64,000 nucleotides of DNA from Limnohabitans sp. Rim8 (GCF_945901735.1 NZ_CAMDLM010000009.1:1-64000); one strand, 5' to 3'; shown: positions 33,956-42,864, numbered from the stretch's first letter. Numbers and translations: made by a program. The notes: generated by a model from the letters alone, not told the origin.

Positions 33956-35098
33956 ATGCAAATGCGGTTTTTGGTGACGGGTACTGGGCTGGCATGGGTG
34001 CTGAGCAGCGCCATGGTCTGGGCTGCGGCAGGGCAGGCGCTGGCACAACACCCTCTCCCAAATCAGTCCTCAAGCTCAACGCCAACCTTGTTGCGCGTCA
34101 TGACGCACAGTTCGTTTGATTTGCCCCAACCCTTGCTGGCGCAGTTTGAAAAAGATGCGGGCGTGAAGCTGCAGCTGATCAAGGGGGGCGACGCTGGCGA
34201 GATGCTGAACAAGTTGATCTTGAGCCGCGCTGCGCCCATGGCCGATGTGGTGTTTGGCATCGACAACACCTTGCTGCCCCGCGCCCTGGCCAGTGGCATC
34301 CTCGACGCCTACCCTGGCGCTGCTGCGCAAAGCAAAGCCCTGGCGGGCATGGCCGAGGGGCCTTCGCTTCCCAAAGACCCATCAGCCCCCACGGCCGACA
34401 GCGGTGTGGTCGGTGGCGTGGTGCCGGTGACCCGGGGCTTTGTGAGCCTGAACATCGACAAAGCCTGGTTCCAGAAAAAAGGCCTGGCCCTGCCGCAAAA
34501 CTTGCAGGCGCTGGCCCTGCCGGCTTACCGCGATCTGTTGGTGGTGCCCAACCCGGCCACCTCCAGCCCCGGCCAGGCGTTTTTGCTGGCCACAGTGGCA
34601 GGCCTGGGCGAAGCGGCAGCTTGGGACTGGTGGGCCCAGATGCGCGCCAACGGCGTCAAGGTGGTCAAGGGTTGGAGCGAGGCCTATTACACCGAGTTCA
34701 GCCACAACGGCGGCACCCGGCCTCTGGTGGTCAGTTATGCCACCAGCCCTGCCGCCGAGGTCTTATACAGCAAGGACAAACTGGGTGCGTCGCCCACAGC
34801 CAATCTGTTTTTGTCGGGTGGGGTGTTCCGTCAGGTGGAAGGGGCGGCCTTGCTCAAAGGCGCTTCGCCAACTGCACGCTCGGCAGGCGTGAAGTTCATC
34901 GAGTTTTTGCGTTCTGTGCCAGTGCAGCAGGCGCTGCAAACCAGCATGTGGATGTACCCGGTGCAGCCCGGTGCGCCGCTCGATGGGGTGATGCAACACG
35001 CCCAGGCGCCCACCCAATTTGAGCGATTGCCGCTGCAAACCCTGAGCACGCAGGCTGCCCGCTGGCAGCAGCGCTGGACGCAGGTGGTGCTCAAGTGA
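33956..35098 (+). CDS. thiB: Thiamine ABC transporter, periplasmic binding protein
   Basis: A 380-residue secreted receptor for thiamine and its phosphates. The signal peptide is MQMRFLVTGTGLAWVLSSAMVWAAAGQALAQ. The mature region matches the ThiB/TbpA type: RVMTHSSFDLPQPLLAQFEKDAGVKLQLIKGGDAGEMLNKLIL, ADVVFGIDNTLLPRAL, VPVTRGFVSLNIDKAWF, SSPGQAFLLATVAGLGE and YYTEFSHNGGTRPLVVSYATSPAAEV. It is somewhat longer than the E. coli protein because of an extended N terminus and a Gln-rich C terminus. The TPP riboswitch lies directly upstream. The stop codon overlaps the thiP GTG start by four bases. Confidence 0.93.
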   Translation: MQMRFLVTGTGLAWVLSSAMVWAAAGQALAQHPLPNQSSSSTPTLLRVMTHSSFDLPQPLLAQFEKDAGVKLQLIKGGDAGEMLNKLILSRAAPMADVVFGIDNTLLPRALASGILDAYPGAAAQSKALAGMAEGPSLPKDPSAPTADSGVVGGVVPVTRGFVSLNIDKAWFQKKGLALPQNLQALALPAYRDLLVVPNPATSSPGQAFLLATVAGLGEAAAWDWWAQMRANGVKVVKGWSEAYYTEFSHNGGTRPLVVSYATSPAAEVLYSKDKLGASPTANLFLSGGVFRQVEGAALLKGASPTARSAGVKFIEFLRSVPVQQALQTSMWMYPVQPGAPLDGVMQHAQAPTQFERLPLQTLSTQAARWQQRWTQVVLK

Positions 35099-36798
35099 CA
35101 AGGCCTGGGTCTTGGGGCCTGGCGCTGAATCCCCCAAACCGCCCAGCTCTGCGCCCAAGGCGCAACGCCCTGTGGCTGGCTGCTTTGCCGATGCTGTTTG
35201 CCTTGGTGTTCCTGGCGATGCCGGTCGCGCGCTTGTTTTTTCAAGGCTGGTGGGGTGAGCCGGTGCCAGGCCTGGCGATGACCGACACCGACCCCTGGTG
35301 GCGCGATGCGCACCTGCAGTGGCGCGTCGGCTGGACGCTGGTGCAGGCTTTGGCCACCTGCGTGGCTTGTCTGGTGCTGGGTATGCCCATGGCTTGGGTG
35401 CTGGCGCGCCTGGATTTTGCCGGGCGGCTGTGGTGGCAACGCGCTTTGCTGCTGCCTTTTGTGGTGCCTACCCTGGTCGCGGCGCTGGGCGTGTTGTCGC
35501 TTTGGGGGCCTCGCGGTTGGCTGGGTGAGCCTTTGGCGCAAGCGGGTGTGTCGCTGCAAGACGGCCCCGGGTTGTTGCTGCTGGGCAATTTGTTTTTTAA
35601 CTTGGGTTTGGCGGTGCGTGCGGGCATGGATGGGCTCGCGCAGGTCAGCGCACAGCAGGTGGCGCTGGCACGCACCTTGGGGGCCACGCCATGGCGGGCG
35701 TTTTGGCGGGTCGAGTGGCCGGTGGTGGCCCCTTGGTTGGCCTCGGCGGTGTGCCTGGTGTTTTTGTATTGCTTCACTGGCTTTGGCTTGGCCTTGGTGC
35801 TGGGCGGGCAACGCTTCGCCACGGTGGAGGTGGAGATTTACACCCTGATCGCGCACGAGTTGGCGTTGGGCCCTGCAGCGTCTTTTGCCGTGGCCATGTT
35901 GGCGCTGACCGGGGGCGTGGCTTGGGCTTACGCCTGGGTGGAGCGCCGCTTGGCGAACCCGGCGCGCATCACGCCGGTGGTGCGCCGTCCTTTGCGGGGG
36001 GCGGGCCAGTGGATCTGGGCGCTCTGGGCCCTGGCGCTCGGCACTTGGGGCTTGCTGTGCGGCGCGCCCTTGTTGGCGCTGTTGGGCCAAGGCCTGCGCG
36101 CTGCGGTGTGGGGGCAGGGCGCGGCAGTGTGGGCCGATCCGGACACTTGGCTGGCTTTGCGCAACACGCTGCAGTTCACCGGCCTGGCGCTGGTGCTGGC
36201 CACGGCCTTGGGTTTGCTGCAGGCCTTGGCAGGGCATGCCTTGCGGCCTTGGCCGCGCTGGGGCCTGGCTTGGCGGGCCAGTGCCTATGCGCCCTTGGTG
36301 GTTTCGCCGGTGGCGCTGGCCTTTGGTTTGTTGCTGCTGTACCCGCAATGGTTGGCCAGTTTGCCGCTCTTGGTGGCGGCCTATGCTTTGCTGGCCTATC
36401 CATTTGTGGCCAAAGCGCTGACGGCAGCCCTCGACGCCCTGCCCGAGCACTACGCCCAAGCCGCCGCCACGTTGGGCGCACGGCCGCTGCGGGTGTTTTG
36501 GCGCGTCACGCTGCCCATGGTGGCTTCGGCCCTGCGCCGGGGTGTGGCCTTTGCAGCCGCCACCATGCTGGGCGAGTTTGCGGTCTCATTGTTGATGTCG
36601 CGGCCCGAGTGGCTGACCTTGAGCACCTTGATCTACCAGCGCCTGGGCCGCCCCGGCTCGGCCAATCTGGACGCGGCGCTGGTGCTGTCAGCCAGCTTGA
36701 TGGTGTTGGCGCTGTTGGTGTTTGTGGCCATCGAAGGCCGAGCCGCAGTTTCCTCTCCACCCACCCCTGCTGGCGCCAGGCCTGCCCACCCTATTTGA
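35095..36798 (+). CDS. thiP: Thiamine ABC transporter, permease
   Basis: A 567-residue inner-membrane protein with about twelve helices in two fused permease domains. Each has an EAA-type coupling loop that contacts the ATPase: ARTLGATPWRAFWRVEWPVVAP (about residue 200) and AATLGARPLRVFWRVTLPMVAS (about residue 465). The fused arrangement is typical of ThiP. Translation starts at GTG inside the thiB stop (GTGA overlap), indicating coupling. It moves thiamine or thiamine phosphates into the cytoplasm with ThiB and ThiQ. Confidence 0.93.
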   Translation: MTRPGSWGLALNPPNRPALRPRRNALWLAALPMLFALVFLAMPVARLFFQGWWGEPVPGLAMTDTDPWWRDAHLQWRVGWTLVQALATCVACLVLGMPMAWVLARLDFAGRLWWQRALLLPFVVPTLVAALGVLSLWGPRGWLGEPLAQAGVSLQDGPGLLLLGNLFFNLGLAVRAGMDGLAQVSAQQVALARTLGATPWRAFWRVEWPVVAPWLASAVCLVFLYCFTGFGLALVLGGQRFATVEVEIYTLIAHELALGPAASFAVAMLALTGGVAWAYAWVERRLANPARITPVVRRPLRGAGQWIWALWALALGTWGLLCGAPLLALLGQGLRAAVWGQGAAVWADPDTWLALRNTLQFTGLALVLATALGLLQALAGHALRPWPRWGLAWRASAYAPLVVSPVALAFGLLLLYPQWLASLPLLVAAYALLAYPFVAKALTAALDALPEHYAQAAATLGARPLRVFWRVTLPMVASALRRGVAFAAATMLGEFAVSLLMSRPEWLTLSTLIYQRLGRPGSANLDAALVLSASLMVLALLVFVAIEGRAAVSSPPTPAGARPAHPI

Positions 36799-36801
36799 AC
36801 C

Positions 36802-37461
36802 ATGCTTGAACTGCGACACATCCACCACCACTGGATCGGCCCCAACGGTCAGCCCCAGCCTTTGCTGCAGGATGTGAACCTGCAAGTGGCACGTGGGCAA
36901 ACCGTGGCCTTGTTGGGGCCTTCCGGCAGCGGCAAAAGCACGCTGCTCAAAATCATCGCGGGGCTGGAATGGCCGGAGTCGGGCAGTGTCTGGCTGGACG
37001 GTCAGGACATCAGCGCCTGGCCCCCCGAGCGGCGTCGGTTGGCCTTGATGTTCCAAGACTACGTGTTGTTCCCGCATCTGAACGTGCTGGACAACGTGGC
37101 CTTTGGCTTGGTCGAGCAAGGTCTGCCGCGCGCCCAAGCGCGTGAGCGCGCCAACGAGCTGCTGCAGCGCTTTGGGTTGGTGGGGCGGGGCAGCGATCCG
37201 GTGGCCACTTTGTCCGGCGGCGAGCAGCAACGCGTGGCGCTGGCGCGGGCACTCATCACCCAGCCCCGGGCGCTGTTGCTCGACGAGCCGTTTTCTGCAT
37301 TGGATGCTGAGATGCGTGACAGCCTTAGCGCCGAATTTGCCCAGCGCATTGCCGAGCACGGCATGCGCGCGCTGTTGGTCACGCACGACGAGGCCGAAGC
37401 CCGCGCCATGGCCAGCGCTGCCTGGCGTTTGCAAGGCGGTGGTTTGGTCAGTTTGTGGTGA
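36802..37461 (+). CDS. thiQ: Thiamine ABC transporter, ATP-binding subunit
   Basis: A 219-residue ATPase energising thiamine import. Motifs in order: Walker A LLGPSGSGKSTLLK, Q-loop MFQDYVLFPHLNVLDNVAFGL, ABC signature LSGGEQQRVALARALI, Walker B ALLLDEPFSALDAEMRD and H-loop LLVTHDEAEARAMA. The length fits ThiQ, which lacks the C-terminal regulatory domain of larger importers. It starts three bases after thiP, completing the riboswitch-controlled operon. Confidence 0.94.
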   Translation: MLELRHIHHHWIGPNGQPQPLLQDVNLQVARGQTVALLGPSGSGKSTLLKIIAGLEWPESGSVWLDGQDISAWPPERRRLALMFQDYVLFPHLNVLDNVAFGLVEQGLPRAQARERANELLQRFGLVGRGSDPVATLSGGEQQRVALARALITQPRALLLDEPFSALDAEMRDSLSAEFAQRIAEHGMRALLVTHDEAEARAMASAAWRLQGGGLVSLW

Positions 37462-37509
37462 TGGCCAATTGACACCGGTTGATTCGCGAGACGATGGTTG
37501 TCGGTCTTT

Positions 37510-37613
37510 GTAGGTCGGCACCTTCAGGTCCGACATGGCGGTGAAGCACCGCTGCCGATGGCACATGTCGCTTCGCTAAAAGAATGGATGTCGGACCCTG
37601 AAGGCCCTACCTG
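37510..37613. repeat. Long imperfect inverted repeat, possible MITE/REP-like element
   Basis: The left arm gtaggtcggcaccttcaggt continuing to ccgacat (37510-37536) is mirrored by atgtcggaccctgaaggccc ending in tac (37588-37610), with one gap in the right arm. Between them are about 50 bases. It fills the gap between thiQ and the convergent exonuclease gene. No T run is adjacent, so it may be a dispersed intergenic repeat rather than a terminator. Copies elsewhere in the genome cannot be checked here. Confidence 0.6.
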
Positions 37614-37673
37614 CGGGGAATGCGGGTTTTCTTCTGGTGCGGCAGCCCCGTCAGAGGATCTATAGCTTGCGCC

Positions 37674-38267
37674 TCAAATCCCCAGCGCTTGCCAGACCCG
37701 GATGGCGGCATACGCGTCGTTGGCGGCGTACACCAGTTGCGCTTCACTGAGTTGGGCGTTGGCCCAGTTGCTGGTGGCGGCTTTTTTGGACTTGATGAAG
37801 CGCTGGTTGAACAGCACGGCCACCGCACCCTTGACGCCCATGTCTTTGCGGTAACCGCGTTCGCGAAAAATGGTGTTGAGCTCCAGAATGCCCTGCGGAT
37901 CGATGCCCAGTTTGTGCACGATGCGCTTGCGGTCGTCGCCCAAACCAAAACCGGCTTTGACAATGCCGCTGCAGGCCAACAATTGCGCGGCCACCGCGCT
38001 GCATTCCGGGTCGTGCAACTGAAACACCCAAGCCCGCTCGGGGGTAGACAACTGCAGGATGTGCGGTCCGTCTGACTGCTCACCCACCTTGAAAGTGGGC
38101 TTGGACTCGGTGTCAAACCCCCAGGCAGGCGCTTGCATGAGGGCATCCCAGGCACTTTGCGCCTGCTGGCCGGTGGTGACGAGTGTGATGCGGTCCAGAC
38201 CCAGTCGCTCAAAAGGCGGGAGCAGGGCGATGGCGTCTTTGTCGGGGGTGGGAAGCTGGGTGGACAT
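37674..38267 (-). CDS. RNase D-like 3'-5' exonuclease domain protein
   Basis: A 197-residue protein that consists almost only of a DEDD-type 3'-5' exonuclease domain. ExoI is WGFDTESKPTF (Asp and Glu), ExoII lies around GIVKAGFGLGDDRKRIVHKLG, and ExoIII is QLVYAANDAYAAIRVW with the final Asp and preceding Tyr. It lacks the HRDC domains of full-length RNase D, so it belongs to the short exonuclease group of unknown in vivo substrate (RNA or DNA ends). It is divergent from a Bug operon, with about 150 bases between, and convergent with thiQ across the inverted repeat. Confidence 0.88.
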   Translation of the reverse strand: MSTQLPTPDKDAIALLPPFERLGLDRITLVTTGQQAQSAWDALMQAPAWGFDTESKPTFKVGEQSDGPHILQLSTPERAWVFQLHDPECSAVAAQLLACSGIVKAGFGLGDDRKRIVHKLGIDPQGILELNTIFRERGYRKDMGVKGAVAVLFNQRFIKSKKAATSNWANAQLSEAQLVYAANDAYAAIRVWQALGI

Positions 38268-38417
38268 GGTGCTTTTGAAGGGATGCCCATCATAGTGGCT
38301 GTGCGGTGCGGGGCATGGCTAAACCAAGGTGACACGCGCCTGCTGGGCCATGTCAAATAATCTCAAGGGTGTGCTAATGCTGAAGTTTGTTGGATTCGAT
38401 TGACAAGGAGACAAGCC

Positions 38418-39395
38418 ATGGTGATGAAATTTTTCAAAAGACTTTCTGTGTTGTTGGCCCTCGGGTGGTCTGCGGCAACTTGGGCGCAGGGGACTTATCC
38501 CCAAAAGCCGGTCACTTTGATCGTGCCGTTTCCAGCAGGTGGCATTGCTGATTTGTCGGCCCGTGCGCTCAAGCCTTCGCTTGACAAAGCTTTGGGCCAA
38601 CCGGTGACAATCGTGAACCGACCCGGTGCCTCGGGCGCCATTGGTGCGGCTGCGGTGGCCAATGCCACGGCAGACGGCTACACCCTGATGTACACCTTGT
38701 CGAGTGTGGCCAGCGTTCCGGAACAGGCCATCCTCAATGGCCAAAAGGCACCCTTCACGCTGGATCAATTTGTGCCCGTGGCCCGGGTCACCGTGGATGT
38801 GGTCAGCTTGGTGGTGCGTGCGGACAGCCCTTACAAAACTTACCAGGACTTTGCGGCGGCCTTGAAGGCCAATCCCAAAGGCATGACGTATTCGTCCAGC
38901 GGCAACTACGGCATCAGCCATTTCCCCGCCGAGATGCTGCTGGCGGCCACGCAAACCGAGGCGCGACACATTCCGTACGCGGGCGGGGCGCCCATGTTGA
39001 CGGCCTTGATGGGGGGCCAAGTCGATTTCAACATACCCGTTCGCACGCTCGCCTTGCCGCACGTTCAAAGCGGTCGCCTGCGATATTTGGCCATGTACGG
39101 GGCCAAGCGCTGGGCGCAAGCACCCGATGTGCCGACCCTCGCAGAATTGGGCGTGCCGATTGACTTTGTGCCTTGGACCGGTCTTTTTGCCCCTGCGGGC
39201 ACACCCGCCGATGTTCTGGCCGCTTTGCGCCGGGCCTTGCGTGCGGCATCTCAGGACAACCAATTCGTCGAGACGGTCGGCAAAAGCTCCGCCGGAGAAA
39301 TTGCTTACCTGGACGGCAGCGAGCTGGAGACCTTCTGGAAGGCCGATCTGGCCCGCACATCCGTCACCATCCAGCGCATTGGACGCATTCAATGA
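38418..39395 (+). CDS. Bug-family (TctC-like) periplasmic solute receptor, molybdenum hydroxylase operon
   Basis: A 325-residue secreted receptor with signal peptide RLSVLLALGWSAATWAQ. Family motifs are YPQKPVTLIVPFPAGGIADLSARALK, VNRPGASGAIGAAAVANATADGYTLMYT, MTYSSSGNYGISHFPAEMLL and HIPYAGGAPMLTALMGGQVDFNI. An AAGGAGACA site precedes the ATG at 38418. The stop overlaps the hydroxylase start (ATGA), a strong sign of one functional unit. The ligand is therefore expected to be the hydroxylase substrate, perhaps a heteroaromatic carboxylate. Confidence 0.93.
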   Translation: MVMKFFKRLSVLLALGWSAATWAQGTYPQKPVTLIVPFPAGGIADLSARALKPSLDKALGQPVTIVNRPGASGAIGAAAVANATADGYTLMYTLSSVASVPEQAILNGQKAPFTLDQFVPVARVTVDVVSLVVRADSPYKTYQDFAAALKANPKGMTYSSSGNYGISHFPAEMLLAATQTEARHIPYAGGAPMLTALMGGQVDFNIPVRTLALPHVQSGRLRYLAMYGAKRWAQAPDVPTLAELGVPIDFVPWTGLFAPAGTPADVLAALRRALRAASQDNQFVETVGKSSAGEIAYLDGSELETFWKADLARTSVTIQRIGRIQ

Positions 39396-41581
39396 CGGCA
39401 GCGGCCCCGCGAGGTTTTACCTTTGACCGCAATGACGGTCGTCCGGTATTGCCCGGCAATTTGCACACCAACCGCCAATTGGCGCAGTGGCTCGATTTCT
39501 CTCAGCCCGGTCGGGTGCGTGTGTTCACAGGCAAGGTGGAATTGGGGCAGGGCATTCTGACTGCCTTGTCCATCATTGCGGCCGATGAACTCGATGTGGA
39601 CTTGGACCAGGTGCACATGGTGAGTGCCAGCACCCTGGAAGGGCCTGACGAGGGCATGACCAGCAGCAGCATTTCAGTCCAGGACTCTGGATCGGCCATT
39701 CGCCACGCCTGTGCCGAAGTGCGTTTTCTGGCTCTCCAGCAAGCGGCCGGTCAGCATGGCTTGCCCTTTGAAGTCTTGCGCGTTGAGCAAGGGCGCTTCA
39801 CCGATGCCCAAGGGCGCGCGCTGGGAGATTATTGGACTTGGCTCAAGGACATCCGTCTGGACCGGGAATACCAGGGTTTGGCCCAGCCCAAGCCTGTGGA
39901 AGCGCTCAAGCTGCATGGACACGGCAAAGTCCGCCGCATCGACCTGGCCGAAAAGATCATGGGGCAGCCCCGCTTCATCCACGATGTGCGCATGCCTGGC
40001 ATGCGCCATGGGCGTGTCCTGCGCGCGCCATCGCTGACGGCCCAATTGGCCCACCCCGATCAACCCGTGCCGGCCGATGTGTTGGATGCCTTGGCCCAGT
40101 CTTCCATTGACTTGGTGGTGGACGGGCGCTTTATGGGCATCGTGGCCGCCACCGAGCGCGAGGCGGATGCCGCACTGGCCCAGTTGCAAGCGCAAGTGGC
40201 TTGGCGCGAGTCGGCCAATTTGCCCGACATGCATGCCTTGGCCGACTTCCTGCGCAGCGCGCCGCATGAAACCACTTACCCCATGCAAAAAGGGGAAGTC
40301 CTGGGCGCTGAAGATGATGGGGTGAGCCTGTCGCGCGAGTACCTTAAGCCTTACATTGCCCACGCCTCGATTGGTCTTTGCTGCGCACTGGCCCAATGGG
40401 ACGGCCAGACCTTGCAGGTCTGGACCCACAGCCAGGGCATCCAGAATCTGCGCGATGACCTGACCAAGGCCTTGGGTCTGGACAAACAGGCGATCGTGAT
40501 GCGGCACGTCGAAGGGGCCGGTTGCTATGGCCACAACGGGGCCGACGATGTGGCGTTTGACGCAGCCCTGTTGGCCATGGCCCAGCCCGGTGATGCTGTG
40601 CGGGTCGTGTGGTCTCGTGCCGACGAGTTGTCGCAAGCGCCGCTGGGCAGTGCCCACCTGGTCTCGCTCCGGGCCCGTTTGAACGCGCAGGGGCGCATCA
40701 GCCACTGGCACCACGAACTGTGGGCCAATGGGTACAGCTCCCGGCCGGGTCGCGCCTTGGTGCCCACTTTGCTGGGGGCGTCACAGCGCGCCCAGGGCCA
40801 GCCCTTGCCCCTGGCCATCAACCCGCCGCTGGCCGCAGGAGGCGGCTCGGACCGCAATGCCATTCCAGGTTATTCGTTTGACAACACCCATGTGGTGAAC
40901 CACCGGCTGACGGTCATGCCGATTCGAACCTCGGCCATGCGGGCTTTGGGGGCGTTCGCCAATGTGTTCGCCATCGAGTCCTTCATGGACGAGCTGGCCC
41001 ATGCCAGTGGCCAAGACCCATTGGTGTTTCGAAAATGGCACATGGAGGACCCCAGAAGCTTGGCCGTTTTGAATGCTGTGGTCGATCGCAGCAGCTGGTG
41101 GCACCAGCCCAAAGCCGAGGGCGTGGGCCATGGCGTGGCTTGGGCCCGCTACAAAAACACCTCGGCATGGTGCGCTGTGCTGGCGCGCGTGCAGGCCGGC
41201 GAAACGCTGCGCGTGTTGCAGCTGGATGTGGCCGTGGATGTGGGCCGTGTGGTGGACTTGGACGGCGTGATCAACCAAACCGAAGGCGGTGCCTTGCAAG
41301 GCATGAGCTGGGCCCTGAAAGAGGCCGTTCAGTTTGACCGCACGCGCATCACGTCCCAAAGCTGGGCCGATTACCCGATTTTGCGTTTCAGCGAAGTGCC
41401 CGAATTGGCCATCCATGTGCTGGACCAGCCGGAGCAAGCATCGCTGGGGGCGGGCGAGTCGGTACAAGCCCCCGTGGCGGCCGCTTTGGGCAATGCCTTG
41501 TTCGATGCCCTGGGCGTGCGTGTTCGCCACTTGCCCTTGTCGCAAGACCACATCTTGCAGGCGCTGAACGCGTCGCAATGA
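39392..41581 (+). CDS. Molybdopterin-binding subunit of a xanthine-oxidase-family hydroxylase
   Basis: A 729-residue large subunit that would carry the molybdopterin cytosine dinucleotide cofactor. It opens directly with a cofactor-binding segment (VFTGKVELGQGILTALSIIAADEL) as in isoquinoline and nicotinate oxidoreductases, rather than with the domain order of xanthine dehydrogenase. Later landmarks are VEGAGCYGHNGADDVAFDAALLA, PIRTSAMRALGAFANVFAIESFMDELA and the catalytic Glu region SLGAGESVQAPVAAALGNALFDAL. No CxxCH haem motif and no FAD domain are present. The ORF-track start 73 codons earlier is rejected because ATG 39392 overlaps the receptor stop. It pairs with the [2Fe-2S] protein at 42363. 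Confidence 0.87.
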   Translation: MTAAAPRGFTFDRNDGRPVLPGNLHTNRQLAQWLDFSQPGRVRVFTGKVELGQGILTALSIIAADELDVDLDQVHMVSASTLEGPDEGMTSSSISVQDSGSAIRHACAEVRFLALQQAAGQHGLPFEVLRVEQGRFTDAQGRALGDYWTWLKDIRLDREYQGLAQPKPVEALKLHGHGKVRRIDLAEKIMGQPRFIHDVRMPGMRHGRVLRAPSLTAQLAHPDQPVPADVLDALAQSSIDLVVDGRFMGIVAATEREADAALAQLQAQVAWRESANLPDMHALADFLRSAPHETTYPMQKGEVLGAEDDGVSLSREYLKPYIAHASIGLCCALAQWDGQTLQVWTHSQGIQNLRDDLTKALGLDKQAIVMRHVEGAGCYGHNGADDVAFDAALLAMAQPGDAVRVVWSRADELSQAPLGSAHLVSLRARLNAQGRISHWHHELWANGYSSRPGRALVPTLLGASQRAQGQPLPLAINPPLAAGGGSDRNAIPGYSFDNTHVVNHRLTVMPIRTSAMRALGAFANVFAIESFMDELAHASGQDPLVFRKWHMEDPRSLAVLNAVVDRSSWWHQPKAEGVGHGVAWARYKNTSAWCAVLARVQAGETLRVLQLDVAVDVGRVVDLDGVINQTEGGALQGMSWALKEAVQFDRTRITSQSWADYPILRFSEVPELAIHVLDQPEQASLGAGESVQAPVAAALGNALFDALGVRVRHLPLSQDHILQALNASQ

Positions 41582-41582
41582 C

Positions 41583-42344
41583 ATGGCCGCATTGACATCG
41601 ACCCTGGTGGACATTTGCAGTGCTGGCGCTGGACGCGTCTGGCTAGAGCACTGCCTGGCCCTGCCGAAGTGGGCGCAAATGGCACAGTACCGCACACGCT
41701 ATGCGGCTTTGCAAAGCACGCTGGACGAGGTGAACCGCAGACTGGAAGAAGCGCAAGACTGCCAGCTGTGCGTGCTCACCCCCGATGCCATTCGAAGTTT
41801 GCAAACCCGCTGGCCCGATCGCATCGACGCGCTGGGTTCTTTGGGCCAAGCCGAGACCGGCTGGGTGAGCTTGGCAGGCGATGGCCAGTCCTACGATGTC
41901 TTCACCGTCCAAGCCTTGCGCCAGACCCTGATGTCCCTGGACGTATTGCTGGTGCCGGATCTGCAACAGTCTTCGGGTGGGCGGCATTTGCAGCGTGTGC
42001 TCGACCAATTGGCTGTTCCTGCAGCGGACATGCCCGCCGTGCAGTCCTATGCCGGTGGCGCTCAAGCGGTGACCGCCTTGTCTGCCCATGCCGGTCAGCG
42101 TGTGATGGCCTGCGCCCAGTCCACCGAGGTTCAAGCGGCGTCTCACGCCCACTATCTGGGCCCTTTTCCGGCCCCGCATGGTTTGTTGACCGAATACGCT
42201 GTGGCTGCTGTGCGCCCCCATCCAGACCAACATGACCCCGAGGCCCAAATGGCCTGGACGGTGGCCTGCGATTTGGCACGTTACCTGTGCTCACCGAGTC
42301 AGCAAGCCCGGCGCCTGGCGCTGGGTTTTGCTGCCGTGTCCTGA
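41583..42344 (+). CDS. ModA-like substrate-binding-fold protein without signal peptide
   Basis: A 253-residue protein located between the two hydroxylase subunit genes. The C-terminal two thirds resemble molybdate-binding ModA-type proteins: LGQAETGWVSLAGDGQSYDVFTVQALRQTLMSLDVLLVPDLQQSSGGRHLQRVLDQLAV and LLTEYAVAAVRPHPDQ. There is no signal peptide or lipobox, so it is predicted cytosolic, unlike true ModA. The N-terminal 60 residues are helical and charged. It may help load or sense molybdenum cofactor or act on the hydroxylase; this is inference from position. It starts one base after the large-subunit stop. Confidence 0.6.
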   Translation: MAALTSTLVDICSAGAGRVWLEHCLALPKWAQMAQYRTRYAALQSTLDEVNRRLEEAQDCQLCVLTPDAIRSLQTRWPDRIDALGSLGQAETGWVSLAGDGQSYDVFTVQALRQTLMSLDVLLVPDLQQSSGGRHLQRVLDQLAVPAADMPAVQSYAGGAQAVTALSAHAGQRVMACAQSTEVQAASHAHYLGPFPAPHGLLTEYAVAAVRPHPDQHDPEAQMAWTVACDLARYLCSPSQQARRLALGFAAVS

Positions 42345-42362
42345 CAGAACCCGAGACCGACC

Positions 42363-42827
42363 ATGATCACCATCAACGCCAAGAACATTGCCCTGACAGC
42401 GCCCGACAAAACCCCTTTGCTCAGCTTCTTGCGCAACGAGTTGGGCTTGTCGGGCCCCAAGTTGGGTTGCGGTGAAGGCGAGTGCGGCGCTTGCATGGTG
42501 CTGGTGGATGGACGGCCTCAAACGTCCTGCAATTTGCCACTCTGGGCGGTGAAAGGCCATGCTGTGACCACGCTCGAGGGCTTGGACACGGCGGCACAAC
42601 CGCATGCTTTGCAACAAGCCTTTATAGAAGAAAACGCAGGCCAGTGCGGCTATTGCCTGAGCGGCATTTTGGTCAGTGCCAGCGCCTTGCTGCAGCACTG
42701 CCCCGAGCCGACCCGGGCGCAGATTTGTCAGGCCTTGGACAAACACCTGTGCCGCTGTGGGGCGCATGAACGCATCATCCGCGCTGTCCAGCGTGCTGCA
42801 CAAATGGGCAAGATGGCCGCGGCTTGA
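42363..42827 (+). CDS. [2Fe-2S] small subunit of the molybdenum hydroxylase
   Basis: A 154-residue electron-transfer subunit with both clusters of the family. The plant-ferredoxin-like N-terminal cluster has cysteines in GCGEGECGACMVLVDGRPQTSC. The helical C-terminal cluster has CGYCLSG and CRCGAHERI. The length and architecture match the alpha subunits of isoquinoline and nicotinate-type oxidoreductases. In this gene cluster no FAD subunit is encoded, so electrons must leave through another acceptor such as a cytochrome encoded elsewhere. It ends the operon. Confidence 0.93.
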   Translation: MITINAKNIALTAPDKTPLLSFLRNELGLSGPKLGCGEGECGACMVLVDGRPQTSCNLPLWAVKGHAVTTLEGLDTAAQPHALQQAFIEENAGQCGYCLSGILVSASALLQHCPEPTRAQICQALDKHLCRCGAHERIIRAVQRAAQMGKMAAA

Positions 42828-42864
42828 GCGGTCTGTCAGGGCTTCAAAAAAGGTCTCGCCAGAT

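Noticed and set aside
34831-36459. 542-codon minus-strand frame opposite thiP
   Set aside because: It is extremely Gln/Arg/His/Pro-rich with no domain, typical of an antisense shadow of a membrane protein gene.
39173-39391. Longer start for the molybdenum hydroxylase large subunit
   Set aside because: The extra 73 codons lie out of frame inside the Bug receptor gene and have no family similarity; the ATGA overlap gives a better start.
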